From positions 10,446-74,445 of the forward strand of contig UBXM01000019.1 in assembly GCA_900469445.1 (NCBI GenBank): a DNA stretch of 64,000 nt, written 5' to 3'. Numbering within the stretch: position 1 is the first letter of the stretch; each line of letters opens with the position of its first letter. Below are positions 11,073-23,488 of the stretch, piece after piece. Origin of the DNA: Hyphomicrobiales bacterium (GTDB lineage: Bacteria > Pseudomonadota > Alphaproteobacteria > Rhizobiales > Rhizobiaceae). Under the pieces are notes generated by a model. That model made no database searches and was not told the origin of the DNA. It worked only from the letters and a program-made list of their open reading frames with translations. Made by a program: the position numbers and the translations under genes.

Positions 11073-12008
11073 TCATGCACGCGGATGGGCGCGGTCATAG
11101 ACTTCAAGAAGCCGCGAAGTGTCGACGCCGGTATAGACCTGGGTCGTCGACAGGCTGGCATGGCCGAGCAGTTCCTGGATGGTGCGCAGATCGCCGCCGC
11201 CGGCGAGAAGATGGGTGGCGAAGGAGTGGCGCAAGGCGTGTGGTGTCGCCGTATCCGGCAGGCCGAAGGCGCTTCTCAGCTTCTGCATCTGTCGCTGGAT
11301 GATGGCCGGCTGCAGTGGGCCACCGCGGGCGCCGCGGAAAAGGGGCTTCTCATCGGTCAGATGGTAAGGGCAGATATCGCGGTAACGGGCGACCGCCTCG
11401 GCAACGACGGGCAGGAGCGGCACGATGCGGGTCTTGCCGCCCTTGCCCTTGATGCGCAGCGTCCTCGTGCCGGGTTCGATCTCGCCGGGAAGAAGGCCCA
11501 GCGCTTCGGAAATGCGCAGGCCACAGCCATAAAGCAGTGCCAGAACGGCAGCGTCGCGGGCGGCGATCCAGGGTTCGTCCTGAAGCTGGGTTTCGCTAAT
11601 GGTCAGGCTGGTCGCCTGCCGGTCGCTCAGCGGTTTCGGAAGCGATTTCGGCTGTTTTGGCGCGCGGACGGCGCCGGCGGCTGCGGCATTCACCAGTCCC
11701 TGGCGCTCCATGTAGCTGAGGAATGATCTGAGGCCCGCAAGGTGGCGGCCGAGCGAGCGGGAGCCGGAACCATCCCGGCGGCGGGCGGCGAGAAACGAAC
11801 GCAGATCTGCCGGTCGAAGCGTATGAATGTCGGAGATTTTTGGCGGACCGGCGAGATGACCGGTCAGGAAAGTGAGGAATTGCCGCGTGTCGCGCTCATA
11901 GGCATCGAGCGTATTGGGCGACAATCTGCGTTCGTCCTTCAGGCTTTCCAGCCATTCGTGGCGTTTGGCGGCAAGATCGGGCGCGGCGATGATCAGCAGT
12001 TCGTTCAA
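11073..12008 (-). CDS. xerC: Tyrosine recombinase XerC
   Basis: A 311-residue site-specific recombinase for chromosome dimer resolution at dif. The N-terminal SAM-like DNA-binding domain spans about 10-115. The catalytic domain has Arg165 (GCGLRISEAL), a Lys in GKGGKTR, His257 and Arg260 (HALRHSFATHLL), His283 (LLGHASLSTTQVYT) and the nucleophile Tyr292. Length and motifs fit XerC/XerD rather than a phage integrase. It lies upstream of and divergent from the acyltransferase gene, near priA. XerC rather than XerD is assigned from general similarity and context. Confidence 0.88.
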   Translation of the reverse strand: MNELLIIAAPDLAAKRHEWLESLKDERRLSPNTLDAYERDTRQFLTFLTGHLAGPPKISDIHTLRPADLRSFLAARRRDGSGSRSLGRHLAGLRSFLSYMERQGLVNAAAAGAVRAPKQPKSLPKPLSDRQATSLTISETQLQDEPWIAARDAAVLALLYGCGLRISEALGLLPGEIEPGTRTLRIKGKGGKTRIVPLLPVVAEAVARYRDICPYHLTDEKPLFRGARGGPLQPAIIQRQMQKLRSAFGLPDTATPHALRHSFATHLLAGGGDLRTIQELLGHASLSTTQVYTGVDTSRLLEVYDRAHPRA

Positions 12009-12145
12009 ACGTCTCGACCGTTGATTTTGGTGGAAAGGAGCACCAGATTGCTACCGACAGCGTTACGGAAATACTAAGCCTCCGCTGTCTGCCAAAGTTT
12101 TATCATACAGGGCTGCCACAAGCGTGCCCTGCGCAAGGAGTTTGT

Positions 12146-13075
12146 ATGGCCCGCCGTGACAATTCGACGACCTTCAGTCAATTCGCGGAGACCCTTACAC
12201 TCAACTCACGCGGCCGGCCGGGCCATATCGTCGACACGCTGATCGGCGAGCGCGGGCAGCGTATTGTTGGTAGCCCGTTCTGGCCGATCATGCGGCCGTT
12301 TCTCTACACGTTGCTTCGATATGGAAAAGCCATCGAATTCGCCGATGACGTTGCGCCGAAGAGCGGTTTCCAGTGTTTCGAATATATGAGCGACCTGCTG
12401 AAGCTCGAGATCGAGGCGCGGAATGTCGAGCGCATTCCGGAAAAGGGCGGCTTTATTCTGGTCAGCAACCATCCGACCGGGATCGCCGACGGGGTTGCGG
12501 TCTTCGATTTGTTGAAGGCGAAGCGGCCGGACCTGATGGTGTTTGCCAATCGGGATGCGGTGCGCGTCAACCCGCGCTTTGCCGAGATGATCATTCCGGT
12601 CGAATGGCGCGATGAATACAAGAGCAAGCTGAAGACCCGCGAGACGCTGGTTCTGACCAACAAGGCGGTCGACGAGGGCAAGGTGATGGTGCTGTTTCCA
12701 TCCGGCCGCATCGCCTATTGGGCGGATGGCAAGCTGAACGAGCGGCCGTGGAAAACATCCGCCGTCAGCCTGGCGCGCAAATACAATCTGCCGATCCTGC
12801 CGATCCATATCACGGCACGCAATTCCGGCCTGTTCTACTGGTTCGCCAAATGGTCGACCGAGCTGCGCGACATGACGGTGTTCTACGAGCTCTTGAACAA
12901 GAAGGGCAACCGCTTCGATTTCACGGTAGGGCACATGATCCAGCCCGATCAGCTGGAAGGTGATCCGGCGGAGGTGACCAGGGCGCTGGAACAGCACACG
13001 GTGTTCAATCTGGCAATGGATGGCGATAGCCGTTTTGCCGGATTGAGCAGTTCGGATGTCGTGTCTGCGGCCTGA
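12146..13075 (+). CDS. PlsC-like 1-acyl-glycerol-phosphate acyltransferase
   Basis: A 309-residue protein of the glycerolipid acyltransferase family. The catalytic motif NHPTGIADG at about residues 108-116 matches the NHx4D box, and LFPSGRIAYW matches the second block (FPEG type). There is no obvious transmembrane helix apart from a hydrophobic patch near PILPIHITARNSGLFYWF. Such proteins acylate lysophospholipids or other acceptors at the inner membrane; the acceptor here is unknown. An aaggag ribosome site precedes the ATG. The AAA ATPase gene follows after 32 bases on the same strand. Confidence 0.82.
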   Translation: MARRDNSTTFSQFAETLTLNSRGRPGHIVDTLIGERGQRIVGSPFWPIMRPFLYTLLRYGKAIEFADDVAPKSGFQCFEYMSDLLKLEIEARNVERIPEKGGFILVSNHPTGIADGVAVFDLLKAKRPDLMVFANRDAVRVNPRFAEMIIPVEWRDEYKSKLKTRETLVLTNKAVDEGKVMVLFPSGRIAYWADGKLNERPWKTSAVSLARKYNLPILPIHITARNSGLFYWFAKWSTELRDMTVFYELLNKKGNRFDFTVGHMIQPDQLEGDPAEVTRALEQHTVFNLAMDGDSRFAGLSSSDVVSAA

Positions 13076-13107
13076 GCAAAAGGCTCAGCGCCGGATGGAG
13101 GTAAAGC

Positions 13108-14250
13108 GTGCTTCTGCGATCCATGTCCGCTCAGAATTATCGCTCTTTGCGATCGATCGGGATGGATCTCGCCGGCATCAATGTCTTCATCGGTGAAAAC
13201 GGCGTTGGAAAATCCAATCTTTATCGGGCGCTCCAGCTGGTGCAGGCGGCGGTGCGCGGCACTCTGGCGGCCGAGATCGCCGCGGAGGGCGGCATGGCTT
13301 CGGCGCTCTGGTCCGGCCACCGGCGCAACGAGAAGAATTTCCGCATCAAGCTCAATGTCGAAGTGCTGGACGAGGAGCGCGCCATCACTTTCCGATATCG
13401 CGTCGAAGCGGGCCTGAGGCCACCAAAAGCCGCGGCCGGTTTTGCCTTTGAGCCTCAGATCAAGGAGGAGGAGCTTTCGATCGAGACCGGGCGCAAGCCG
13501 GTGACGATGATGAAGCGGGCCGGGCCCGGCATCATGGTGCGCGGGCCCGAGGGGAGGATGGCGGAGTATCCTGAAAAGGCAATGACATCGGAAACGGCGG
13601 TCGCGCTTTTAGGCGATGCCGGGCACTATCCGGAAATCGGCGCCTTCCGGCGGATGGTGGAAAGCTGGCGCTTCTTCCATGGCTTCCGCACCGATCGCGA
13701 TTCACCGATGCGGCAGCCTTGCCTGGCCGTGACTTCGCCATTGCTCGACGAGGACGGCGCCAATATCGCGGCGGTCTTTGCGACGCTGACACATATTCGC
13801 GGGGATGCGATCGAGCTCAACCGCGCGATCGCGACGGCCTTCGACGGTGCGACGCTTCAGGTGCCGGAACCGGGGGAATATGCCGAGTTCGGTCTTGTTT
13901 TCCCGCATTTGCCGCTGCGCGTCTTCAAGCCGCGGGAATTGTCGGACGGACAGATCCGTTTTCTCGGGCTGGCTGCGGCGCTGATGTCCTATCGCCAGCC
14001 ACCGCTGATCGCGCTTAACGAGCCGGAGGCGAGCCTGCATCCGGACATGCTCGAACCGCTGGCCGACATGATCGCCGAAGCGGCGCAATCGAGCCAGATC
14101 TGGATCGTCACCCATTCAGAACACCTGGCTGCCGCCATTACCGAGCGCTGCGGCGTGCGGGCGAAACGGGTTATCCGCAGGGATGGAGCCACCTGGCTGG
14201 AGGGCATGCGCGCGACCGGATTGATGGAAGAGGATGACGAGGACGAGTGA
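13108..14250 (+). CDS. AAA family ATPase (RecF/OLD-like)
   Basis: A 380-residue P-loop ATPase. Walker A is VFIGENGVGKSN (about residues 28-39). The ABC-like signature region is FKPRELSDGQIRFLGLAAAL. Walker B is PPLIALNEPEASLHPDML, and a switch histidine follows in IVTHSEHL. This is the compact AAA_21-type arrangement found in RecF/OLD-like proteins. The start is a GTG at 13108 with a ggagg site six to seven bases upstream. No nuclease or toxin partner is adjacent, so this looks like a housekeeping copy and not an OLD/Gabija defence operon. Confidence 0.82.
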   Translation: MLLRSMSAQNYRSLRSIGMDLAGINVFIGENGVGKSNLYRALQLVQAAVRGTLAAEIAAEGGMASALWSGHRRNEKNFRIKLNVEVLDEERAITFRYRVEAGLRPPKAAAGFAFEPQIKEEELSIETGRKPVTMMKRAGPGIMVRGPEGRMAEYPEKAMTSETAVALLGDAGHYPEIGAFRRMVESWRFFHGFRTDRDSPMRQPCLAVTSPLLDEDGANIAAVFATLTHIRGDAIELNRAIATAFDGATLQVPEPGEYAEFGLVFPHLPLRVFKPRELSDGQIRFLGLAAALMSYRQPPLIALNEPEASLHPDMLEPLADMIAEAAQSSQIWIVTHSEHLAAAITERCGVRAKRVIRRDGATWLEGMRATGLMEEDDEDE

Positions 14251-14299
14251 CCCATAAAAGAGTTCACTTTTGTTCCGTCTTTCGGCATGGTCGCCGCGC

Positions 14300-16537
14300 A
14301 TGGGCAAAGATTCTTCTGACATGATGGGTTCGCTGTTCGGCGATGCGCTTGCGCCGTCGCGGGTGCCGGTGCGCGTCGTGCCTGTCCTCGTGCCGCTGCC
14401 GGTGCCGGTTGCCTATAGTTATGCGGTGCCGGACGGCATGCATGTCGAGCCCGGTTCGGTCGTACAGGTGCCTGTCGGACCGCGGCAGGTGATCGGCGTC
14501 GTCTGGGACGGCGAAAACGACGAGCGGCTCGATCCTAAGAAGCTTCGACCGATCACGCTTGTCTTCGATTGTCCGCCGCTTTCCAAGGACATGCGCGATT
14601 TCGTCGACTGGGTATCGGCCTACACGCTTTCTCCTCCGGGGCTCGTGGCGCGCATGGCGATCCGCGCGCCTGCGGCGCTCGATCCCGAACCGATGGTGGA
14701 GGGGCTGCGTTATCTCGGTGGCGAGCCCGACCGGCTGACGCCGGCCAGAACCCGCGTGCTCGACATGGCGCGCGAGCAGGAGGCGCCCTGGACGCGCAGC
14801 GGGCTGGCGAATGCGGCCGGCGTGTCGCTCAGTGTCATCGACGGGCTGATCAGGCAGGGGATGTTCGACACGGTCTTTCTGGCGCCGCCGCCTGTCGTGG
14901 CGCGACCGGAGCCGGATTATATCGCGCCGCGCATCGAGGGTCCGCAGAAGGAAGCCGCCGAAGAGATCGTCGGATCGATAAAGGAAGGCGGTTTTGCCGC
15001 CTCGCTGATCGATGGCGTTACCGGCTCGGGTAAAACGGAAGTCTATTTCGAGGCGGTGGCCGAGACGCTGAGGCGCGGCGGCCAAGTGATGATCCTTCTG
15101 CCGGAAATCGCGCTGACGCCCGCTTTTCTGGAACGTTTCGAACAGCGGTTCGGGGCAAAGCCTGCCGAATGGCATTCGGATCTTTCGCCGCGCATGCGCG
15201 AAAAGGTCTGGCGCGGCGTGGTGACGGGTGAGGTGAGGGTGGTCGCCGGTGCGCGGTCAGCGCTTTTCCTGCCCTTCGAAGAGCTTGGCCTCATCATCGT
15301 CGATGAAGAACATGACCCTGCCTACAAGCAGGAAGACCGGGTTTTCTACAATGCCCGCGATATGGCGGTGGTCCGGGCGAGGATCGGTGATTTCCCGGTC
15401 GTTCTCGTGTCTGCAACGCCTTCGGTGGAAAGTCAGGTCAATGGCCTGTCCGGCCGCTACAATCTCGTGCAATTGCCGACCCGTTTCGGTGATGCGGCCT
15501 TGCCCGACCTGCATTTGATCGACATGCGACGGCATCCGCCGGAACGCGGCGGGTTTCTGTCGCCGCTGCTGCTTCGAGCCATGTCGCGAAAGCTGGAGAA
15601 AAAGGAGCAGTCGCTGCTGTTCCTCAATCGCCGTGGTTACGCGCCGCTGACGCTCTGCCGGGTCTGCGGTCACCGGTTCCAGTGCCCGCAATGTTCGAGC
15701 TGGCTGGTCGAGCATCGTTTCCGAAACCAGATCCAGTGCCATCAATGCGGCTATCATCAGCCGACGCCTGAAGCCTGCCCGGAATGCGGCACGTTCGATC
15801 ACCTCGTTGCCTGCGGTCCGGGCGTGGAGCGTATTGCCGAAGAGGTCGAAAGGCATTTTCCCGATGCGCGGACGATCGTCATGTCCTCGGATATCCTCGG
15901 TGGCGTCAAGCGCATGCGGCTGGAGCTCGAGGCGATCGCCAAGGGTGACGTCGATATCGTCATCGGCACGCAGCTTGTCGCCAAGGGGCATAACTTTCCG
16001 CTGATGACATTGGTCGGGATCGTCGATGCGGATCTCGGGCTTTCCAACGGTGATCCGCGCGCAGCAGAGCGCACTTTCCAGCTGCTTAGCCAGGTAACGG
16101 GTCGTGCCGGACGAACCGGTCTGAAAAGCCATGGTCTGATCCAGACATTCCAGCCGATGCATCCGGTGATGCAGGCGATCGTTTCGGGGGATTCCACCGC
16201 TTTCTACGAGCGGGAGATTTCGGAACGCGAGAAGGCATTGCTGCCGCCGTTCGGCCGGCTGGCGTCATTGATCGTATCTGCGGATACGAGGGCGGATGCA
16301 GAAAATCACGCCCGTGGGCTGCGGGCTGCCGCACCGCATGTGTCCGGCATAGCGGTGCTTGGGCCGGCGGAAGCGCCGATCGCGCTCGTGCGCGGTCGCT
16401 ATCGTTTCCGTCTGCTCGTTCACGGGAGGCGCAATTCCGACATGCAGGCTTTCCTGAAATCGATGCTCGGCAATGGCCCGAAAGCGCGCGGAACCGTTCA
16501 GGTCCAGCTCGACATCGATCCGCAAAGTTTCCTGTAA
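14300..16537 (+). CDS. priA: Primosomal replication-restart helicase PriA
   Basis: A 745-residue 3'-5' DNA helicase that reloads the replisome at collapsed forks. It has the N-terminal 3' DNA-binding domain (PVPVAYSYAVPDG), Walker A (GVTGSGKTEVYFEA), the DEEH box (IIVDEEHDPAYKQ), and a zinc-binding region with eight cysteines in CRVCGHRFQCPQCSS...CHQCGYHQPTPEACPECG. Helicase motifs in the second lobe include GTQLVAKGHNFPLMTLVGIVDAD. The start is chosen at ATG 14300; ATG 14321 and an upstream TTG at 14270 are alternatives. It follows the ATPase gene by about 50 bases. Confidence 0.95.
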   Translation: MGKDSSDMMGSLFGDALAPSRVPVRVVPVLVPLPVPVAYSYAVPDGMHVEPGSVVQVPVGPRQVIGVVWDGENDERLDPKKLRPITLVFDCPPLSKDMRDFVDWVSAYTLSPPGLVARMAIRAPAALDPEPMVEGLRYLGGEPDRLTPARTRVLDMAREQEAPWTRSGLANAAGVSLSVIDGLIRQGMFDTVFLAPPPVVARPEPDYIAPRIEGPQKEAAEEIVGSIKEGGFAASLIDGVTGSGKTEVYFEAVAETLRRGGQVMILLPEIALTPAFLERFEQRFGAKPAEWHSDLSPRMREKVWRGVVTGEVRVVAGARSALFLPFEELGLIIVDEEHDPAYKQEDRVFYNARDMAVVRARIGDFPVVLVSATPSVESQVNGLSGRYNLVQLPTRFGDAALPDLHLIDMRRHPPERGGFLSPLLLRAMSRKLEKKEQSLLFLNRRGYAPLTLCRVCGHRFQCPQCSSWLVEHRFRNQIQCHQCGYHQPTPEACPECGTFDHLVACGPGVERIAEEVERHFPDARTIVMSSDILGGVKRMRLELEAIAKGDVDIVIGTQLVAKGHNFPLMTLVGIVDADLGLSNGDPRAAERTFQLLSQVTGRAGRTGLKSHGLIQTFQPMHPVMQAIVSGDSTAFYEREISEREKALLPPFGRLASLIVSADTRADAENHARGLRAAAPHVSGIAVLGPAEAPIALVRGRYRFRLLVHGRRNSDMQAFLKSMLGNGPKARGTVQVQLDIDPQSFL

Positions 16538-16660
16538 ACCTGACGGTGCCGACGCACCGCCCGGCTTTTACGCGATGCGACGATTGTCTTATACGCGCCG
16601 ATCTTTGCGACTTGTTTACCCTGTTGGTTAGAATCAGTGCGATTCGAGGGGTGCGACAGC

Positions 16661-17044
16661 ATGGAATTCTACTTCCCAACTGAACTGAACGAACAGGTTG
16701 CTTTTATCGGCTGTGCCGTAACGGCGCTGATTGGCCTGTTGATCTTCCTGGCTCCGGGGCCTTGCTTGCGTCTTTCCGCATTCCAGATCGGCGAAGTGAG
16801 GCCGGAGGGATACGGCTCGGTCAGAGCCGCAGGCGCGCGTTATATAGGTCTTGGCGTGCTGCCGGTCCTGCTTGCACAAGATTGGTTCTATCTGGCGACC
16901 GGAGTGGTGCTCGCACTCGGAGCGGCGGGCCGGCTGGTTTCGTTCTTCGTCGACCGCGGCGTAACGCCGCAGAATATTGCGTTTTTTCTACTTGAGGGTG
17001 TATTGTCCGCAGCGCCGCTCGCCTATGTGCTCGGTTACATCTAA
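16661..17044 (+). CDS. Small four-helix membrane protein (possibly DUF4345-like)
   Basis: A 127-residue protein with about four hydrophobic segments (roughly residues 11-31, 55-75, 78-95 and 105-125). Its loops carry conserved-looking RAAGARYIGLGVLPVLLAQ and a terminal GVLSAAPLAYVLGYI. Family membership is tentative and the function is unknown. ATG 16661 has a gaggggtg site; an in-frame codon at 16637 would only add eight residues. It stands alone between priA and the ATP synthase operon. Confidence 0.6.
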   Translation: MEFYFPTELNEQVAFIGCAVTALIGLLIFLAPGPCLRLSAFQIGEVRPEGYGSVRAAGARYIGLGVLPVLLAQDWFYLATGVVLALGAAGRLVSFFVDRGVTPQNIAFFLLEGVLSAAPLAYVLGYI

Positions 17045-17306
17045 CGTCGCATAACGCCGCGCTCGGATACCGATCGCCCGCAATTGCGGGTGAAAGCTGC
17101 AAATAATCTCTGCATCCATTTGGCAGGTGGCCTTTTTCGGCGCCTAGGCGTGTTGCGAGTCCCTACATCCTATGCTAGACGAACCGCAAACGTCGGAAAG
17201 TCGGGACGCATGTCCAGCGGGTTCCGGGGGGAAATTCAATAAATTTCAAGATCTTGCGCGATTAACAATTTCGAGCACGATGCTTGGGATGTAATTCAGG
17301 GAAACT

Positions 17307-17873
17307 GTGCCTGTGGCTGACACGTCCCCGCTTATTTCAGGTGTTGCGGAGCGCTATGCTTCCTCGCTGTTCAATCTGGCTTTGGAAGCCGGTTCCGTCG
17401 ATGCAGTGGGTGCCGATCTCGATCGGTTCCAGGCGCTGATGGACGAGAGCGAAGACTTGCGACGCCTCGTTGCAAGCCCGGTTTTCTCCGCTGCCGATCA
17501 GCAGCGCGCGGTCAGTGCCGTTGCCGACAAGGCCGGGCTTTCCGTAACCGTTCTGAACTTTCTCAAGGTCGTGGCCGGCAATCGCCGCCTCTTCGCTCTG
17601 CCTGGTATGATCCGCTCCTATCGCGAGATCGCCGCTGCGCATCGCGGTGAAATTTCCGCTGAAGTCACTTCGGCTCATGCGTTGACCGCAACGCAGGAAA
17701 AAGAACTCAAGTCGGCGCTGAAGGGCGTAACCGGCAAAGACGTAACCATCGCCGTTACGATCGATCCGTCGATCCTCGGCGGCCTCATCGTCAAGGTCGG
17801 TTCGCGTCAAATCGATACGTCCCTTCGCACCAAACTTTCCACCCTTAAGCTTGCATTGAAAGAGGTCGGCTGA
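17307..17873 (+). CDS. atpH: ATP synthase F1 delta subunit
   Basis: A 188-residue stator subunit that joins the top of the F1 head to the F0 peripheral stalk. It has the family N-terminal helical domain ([18 protein letters not shown]) and the C-terminal signature [30 protein letters not shown]. The start is GTG at 17307 or 17313; both follow an aggga site and cannot be told apart. It is the first gene of atpHAGDC. Its stop overlaps the atpA ATG by one base, indicating translational coupling. Confidence 0.95.
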   Translation: MPVADTSPLISGVAERYASSLFNLALEAGSVDAVGADLDRFQALMDESEDLRRLVASPVFSAADQQRAVSAVADKAGLSVTVLNFLKVVAGNRRLFALPGMIRSYREIAAAHRGEISAEVTSAHALTATQEKELKSALKGVTGKDVTIAVTIDPSILGGLIVKVGSRQIDTSLRTKLSTLKLALKEVG

Positions 17874-19402
17874 TGGATATCCGTGCAGCGGAAATTTCCG
17901 CAATTCTCAAGGACCAGATCAAGAATTTCGGCCAGGAAGCCGAAGTTTCTGAAGTCGGCCAGGTTCTTTCCGTCGGCGACGGTATCGCCCGCGTCTACGG
18001 TCTCGACAATGTCCAGGCCGGTGAAATGGTCGAATTCCCGGGCGGAATTCGCGGCATGGCGCTGAACCTCGAATCCGACAATGTCGGCGTGGTTATCTTC
18101 GGCTCCGACCGCGAGATCAAGGAAGGCGACACCGTCAAGCGGACCGGCGCCATCGTTGACGTTCCGGTTGGTCCGGAACTGCTCGGCCGCGTCGTCGACG
18201 CGCTCGGCAACCCGATCGACGGCAAGGGCCCGATCAATGCGACCCGCCGCGCCCGCGTCGACGTCAAGGCTCCCGGCATCATTCCGCGCAAGTCGGTTCA
18301 TGAACCGATGTCGACCGGCCTCAAGGCCATCGACGCCCTGATCCCGGTTGGCCGTGGCCAGCGCGAGCTCGTCATCGGCGACCGTCAGACCGGCAAGACC
18401 GCCATCATTCTCGACACGATCCTGAACCAGAAGCCGATCCACGACAACGGCCCGGACAACGACAAGCTCTACTGCGTGTATGTTGCCATCGGCCAGAAGC
18501 GTTCGACCGTTGCCCAGTTCGTCAAGGTTCTCGAAGAACGCGGCGCTCTGCAGTATTCGATCATCGTTGCCGCGACCGCTTCCGACCCGGCTCCGATGCA
18601 GTATCTCGCACCGTTCGCCGGTTGCGCCATGGGCGAATACTTCCGTGACAACGGTCAGCACGCGCTGATCGGTTACGACGATCTTTCCAAGCAGGCTGTC
18701 GCCTACCGCCAGATGTCGCTGCTGCTGCGCCGTCCGCCGGGCCGCGAAGCTTACCCGGGCGACGTCTTCTATCTGCATTCCCGCCTTCTCGAGCGCGCTG
18801 CAAAGCTCTCCGACGACAAGGGCGCAGGCTCGCTCACCGCTCTGCCGGTCATCGAAACCCAGGGTAACGACGTTTCGGCGTTCATTCCGACCAACGTGAT
18901 CTCGATCACCGACGGCCAGATCTTCCTTGAAACCAACCTGTTCTTCCAGGGTATCCGCCCGGCCGTTAACGTCGGTCTGTCGGTTTCCCGCGTCGGTTCG
19001 GCCGCGCAGGTCAAGGCGATGAAGCAGGTTGCCGGTTCGATCAAGGGCGAGCTTGCCCAGTATCGTGAAATGGCAGCGTTTGCGCAGTTCGGCTCCGACC
19101 TCGACGCCTCGACGCAGCGCCTGCTCAACCGCGGTGCACGTCTGACGGAACTCCTGAAGCAGCCGCAGTTCTCTCCGCTCAAGACGGAAGAGCAGGTTGC
19201 GGTGATCTTCGCCGGCGTCAACGGCTATCTCGACAAGATTTCGGTTTCCGACGTCGGCAAGTTCGAGCAGGGCCTGCTGTCCAACCTCCGTTCGGAAGGC
19301 AAGGACATTCTTGATGCGATCCGCACCGAGAAGCAGATTTCGGACGATACGAAGGCGAAGCTCAAGTCGGCGCTCGACGCCTACGCCAAGTCTTTCGCCT
19401 AA
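17873..19402 (+). CDS. atpA: ATP synthase F1 alpha subunit
   Basis: A 509-residue non-catalytic nucleotide-binding subunit of the F1 hexamer. The P-loop is GDRQTGKTA, and the segment [44 protein letters not shown] contains the arginine-finger region of alpha. The N-terminal beta-barrel starts near [19 protein letters not shown]. It overlaps atpH by one base and is followed by atpG after 32 bases. Confidence 0.98.
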   Translation: MDIRAAEISAILKDQIKNFGQEAEVSEVGQVLSVGDGIARVYGLDNVQAGEMVEFPGGIRGMALNLESDNVGVVIFGSDREIKEGDTVKRTGAIVDVPVGPELLGRVVDALGNPIDGKGPINATRRARVDVKAPGIIPRKSVHEPMSTGLKAIDALIPVGRGQRELVIGDRQTGKTAIILDTILNQKPIHDNGPDNDKLYCVYVAIGQKRSTVAQFVKVLEERGALQYSIIVAATASDPAPMQYLAPFAGCAMGEYFRDNGQHALIGYDDLSKQAVAYRQMSLLLRRPPGREAYPGDVFYLHSRLLERAAKLSDDKGAGSLTALPVIETQGNDVSAFIPTNVISITDGQIFLETNLFFQGIRPAVNVGLSVSRVGSAAQVKAMKQVAGSIKGELAQYREMAAFAQFGSDLDASTQRLLNRGARLTELLKQPQFSPLKTEEQVAVIFAGVNGYLDKISVSDVGKFEQGLLSNLRSEGKDILDAIRTEKQISDDTKAKLKSALDAYAKSFA

Positions 19403-19434
19403 AGGTACGGATCTAGCTTAAGGACCGATAACGG

Positions 19435-21770
<2,336 letters not shown>

Positions 21771-21879
21771 TTGAGACTGAAACGGCGCGCCGGATATTTC
21801 GGCGCGTCATTCCTGCATAAGACACGCAAGCCTACGTTCAGATATTTATCGACGTGGGAATTAGGGGAAGTGGACCTTC

Positions 21880-22287
21880 ATGGCCGACGCTTTCAATTTT
21901 GAACTGGTTTCGCCCGAGCGCCTGCTCGTTTCGGAAAAGGTGTCCGAAGTGGTGATCCCGGCAACGCTTGGCGAAATGACGGTGCTTGCCCAGCACGCGC
22001 CGACGATGACGACCATCAAGCCGGGCGTTGTTTCGGTGAAGCTCGCTTCCGGACAGGTCAACAAGTATGTGGTTTTCGGCGGTTTCGCCGATATCCTGCC
22101 GGAAAGCTGCACGCTTCTGGCCGACGCTGCAATCCTGGCCAATGATCTGACCGTGGATACGCTGCAGCACCGCATCGAGACGGCACAGGCCGATCTCGGC
22201 AAGGCGACCGATGATGAGCACAAGACCAGGCTCGAACAGTTCCTGACGGACCTGACGCATCTGAACGGTATCGTCGTCGCTGCATAA
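21880..22287 (+). CDS. atpC: ATP synthase F1 epsilon subunit
   Basis: A 135-residue rotor subunit and intrinsic inhibitor of ATP hydrolysis. The N-terminal beta-sandwich (FELVSPERLLVSEKVSEVVIPATLGEMTVLAQHAPTM) is clear; the C-terminal helical domain is short and ends HLNGIVVAA. It is the last gene of the operon and is followed by a strong terminator. F0 genes are absent here, as is usual in this class, where F0 and F1 form separate operons. Confidence 0.95.
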   Translation: MADAFNFELVSPERLLVSEKVSEVVIPATLGEMTVLAQHAPTMTTIKPGVVSVKLASGQVNKYVVFGGFADILPESCTLLADAAILANDLTVDTLQHRIETAQADLGKATDDEHKTRLEQFLTDLTHLNGIVVAA

Positions 22288-22310
22288 TTTGCGCGACTTG
22301 CAATTTTAAA

Positions 22311-22337
22311 AGCGGTCCTTGCGGGCCGCTTTTTGCG
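22311..22337 (+). terminator. Terminator of the atpHAGDC operon
   Basis: The stem agcggtcc/gggccgct (one wobble pair) has a four-base loop and is followed by a T-rich run. It starts 24 bases after the atpC stop. Confidence 0.85.
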
Positions 22338-22352
22338 TTTTATATCCGTTTT

Positions 22353-22456
22353 CGTCATCCTCAGGCTTGTCCCGAGGATTTACTGCCGTTTCAGGGGCCG
22401 CGACGTCTCGTCGTTAGCAACGTGATCAGATCCTCGGGACAAGCCCGAGGATGACG
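22353..22456. repeat. Palindromic intergenic repeat, 104 bp, copy 2
   Basis: It has the same architecture and the same total length as the element at 7650-7753: a cgtcatcctc... arm at 22353-22381 and its inverted copy at 22428-22456. The left arm has one change (ctcagg instead of ctcggg). The loop retains a related segment (cgtttcaggg versus accctgaaacg, inverted), so this copy may lie in the opposite orientation. It is located between the convergent atpC and LysR genes. Confidence 0.85.
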
Positions 22457-22482
22457 GCGTCGCGGATGGACCGTTTTGGGCG

Positions 22483-23379
22483 CTACAAGCCCAAGAGCAG
22501 ATGCTGATGCAGGCGCGCCGCATTGGGTGTCAGGGAACGATAACGCGGCATGCCGAGGTGGTAACCGTAACCCGTCTCTATACGGTCGCTTCCGAGCTCG
22601 ACCAGTGATCCCGAAGCCAGCTCCTCTGAAATAAGCCCGTGACTGCCAAGCGTTACGCCTTCACCGCGAATTGCCGCGTCAACCGCCAGCGAATAGGTGG
22701 AAAAGGACAGACGCGGCAGGATGCGGGTTTTCGGTGGGTTTCGCAGGCGTGCGAACCACTGGCGGAATGAGATCCAATGGGCGTTGAAACGCTCGTAGTC
22801 GATCAGATCGAGACGCGCGATATCATCCGGCAGCAAATCGGCCGGCGTCAGATTGCGCCGGGCGACAAAATCCGGTGAGGCGACGGGAACGAGGATTTCG
22901 GGGATCAATGGGGTGAGGTTCCAGCGGGGGTGTTCGCCGGTGGAGTAAAGAATGACGAGGTCGTTTGCTTCGGAGGCAAGCTCCGAGGGGGCGTCCGTCG
23001 TCAGCAGCCTGACCGATACGGATGGATTGCCGTTGTCGAAATCCTTCAGACGCTTGGCGAGCCAGAGATGCGAGACCGAGCCGCTTGCGGCGATCGAGAT
23101 GGTTTCGAGACCACCTCCCCGGAAGGGTTCCAGGCTTTCCTCCAGATATTCGAGGGTCGCACGTACGCGTTGAGCCAGCCGCTCCCCTTGCGGGGTCAGG
23201 GCAAGGTTGCGGCCGCGGCGGGTGAAGAGCTTGGTTCCGAGCTGGTCCTCCAGTCCCTGAATGCGGCGACTGACGGCCGCCTGGGTGATGTGGAGCTCCC
23301 GGCCCGCGCGGGAAAAGTTCATGAACCGGCAGGCCGCGTCATAGACCCTGAAAGCCTCCAGCGGAATACGGTCCAGCAT
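22483..23379 (-). CDS. LysR family transcriptional regulator
   Basis: A 298-residue LTTR with an N-terminal winged helix (LEAFRVYDAACRFMNFSRAGRELHITQAAVSRRIQGLEDQLGTKLFTRRGR) and a two-lobed effector domain. It is GcvA-like in its N-terminal sequence. Start ATG 23379 (MLDRIPLE) has a ggagg site six bases upstream, while the ATG four codons earlier has none. It diverges from the iron alcohol dehydrogenase gene, and a perfect dyad lies in the 109-base spacer, so it very probably controls that gene and itself. The effector is unknown. Confidence 0.9.
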   Translation of the reverse strand: MLDRIPLEAFRVYDAACRFMNFSRAGRELHITQAAVSRRIQGLEDQLGTKLFTRRGRNLALTPQGERLAQRVRATLEYLEESLEPFRGGGLETISIAASGSVSHLWLAKRLKDFDNGNPSVSVRLLTTDAPSELASEANDLVILYSTGEHPRWNLTPLIPEILVPVASPDFVARRNLTPADLLPDDIARLDLIDYERFNAHWISFRQWFARLRNPPKTRILPRLSFSTYSLAVDAAIRGEGVTLGSHGLISEELASGSLVELGSDRIETGYGYHLGMPRYRSLTPNAARLHQHLLLGL

Positions 23380-23404
23380 TCTATCCTCCATGATCTCAAA
23401 TCAT

Positions 23405-23422
23405 CAAATATCCCGATATTTG
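23405..23422. promoter_or_regulatory. Candidate LysR operator between divergent genes
   Basis: CAAATAT-CCCG-ATATTTG is a perfect seven-base dyad with a four-base centre. It fits the T-N11-A pattern recognised by LysR-type regulators and lies between the LysR gene and the alcohol dehydrogenase it diverges from. Confidence 0.65.
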
Positions 23423-23488
23423 GCTGGATTTGAAGAGATGAAATTGTGATGCACAGTGCGCGTGACCGTTTCTCTGTCGCGAGCCATC

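Noticed and set aside
13108..14250. Possible OLD/Gabija-type defence ATPase
   Set aside because: No nuclease, helicase or reverse-transcriptase partner is adjacent and the setting is housekeeping; no TOPRIM motif is seen in the protein.
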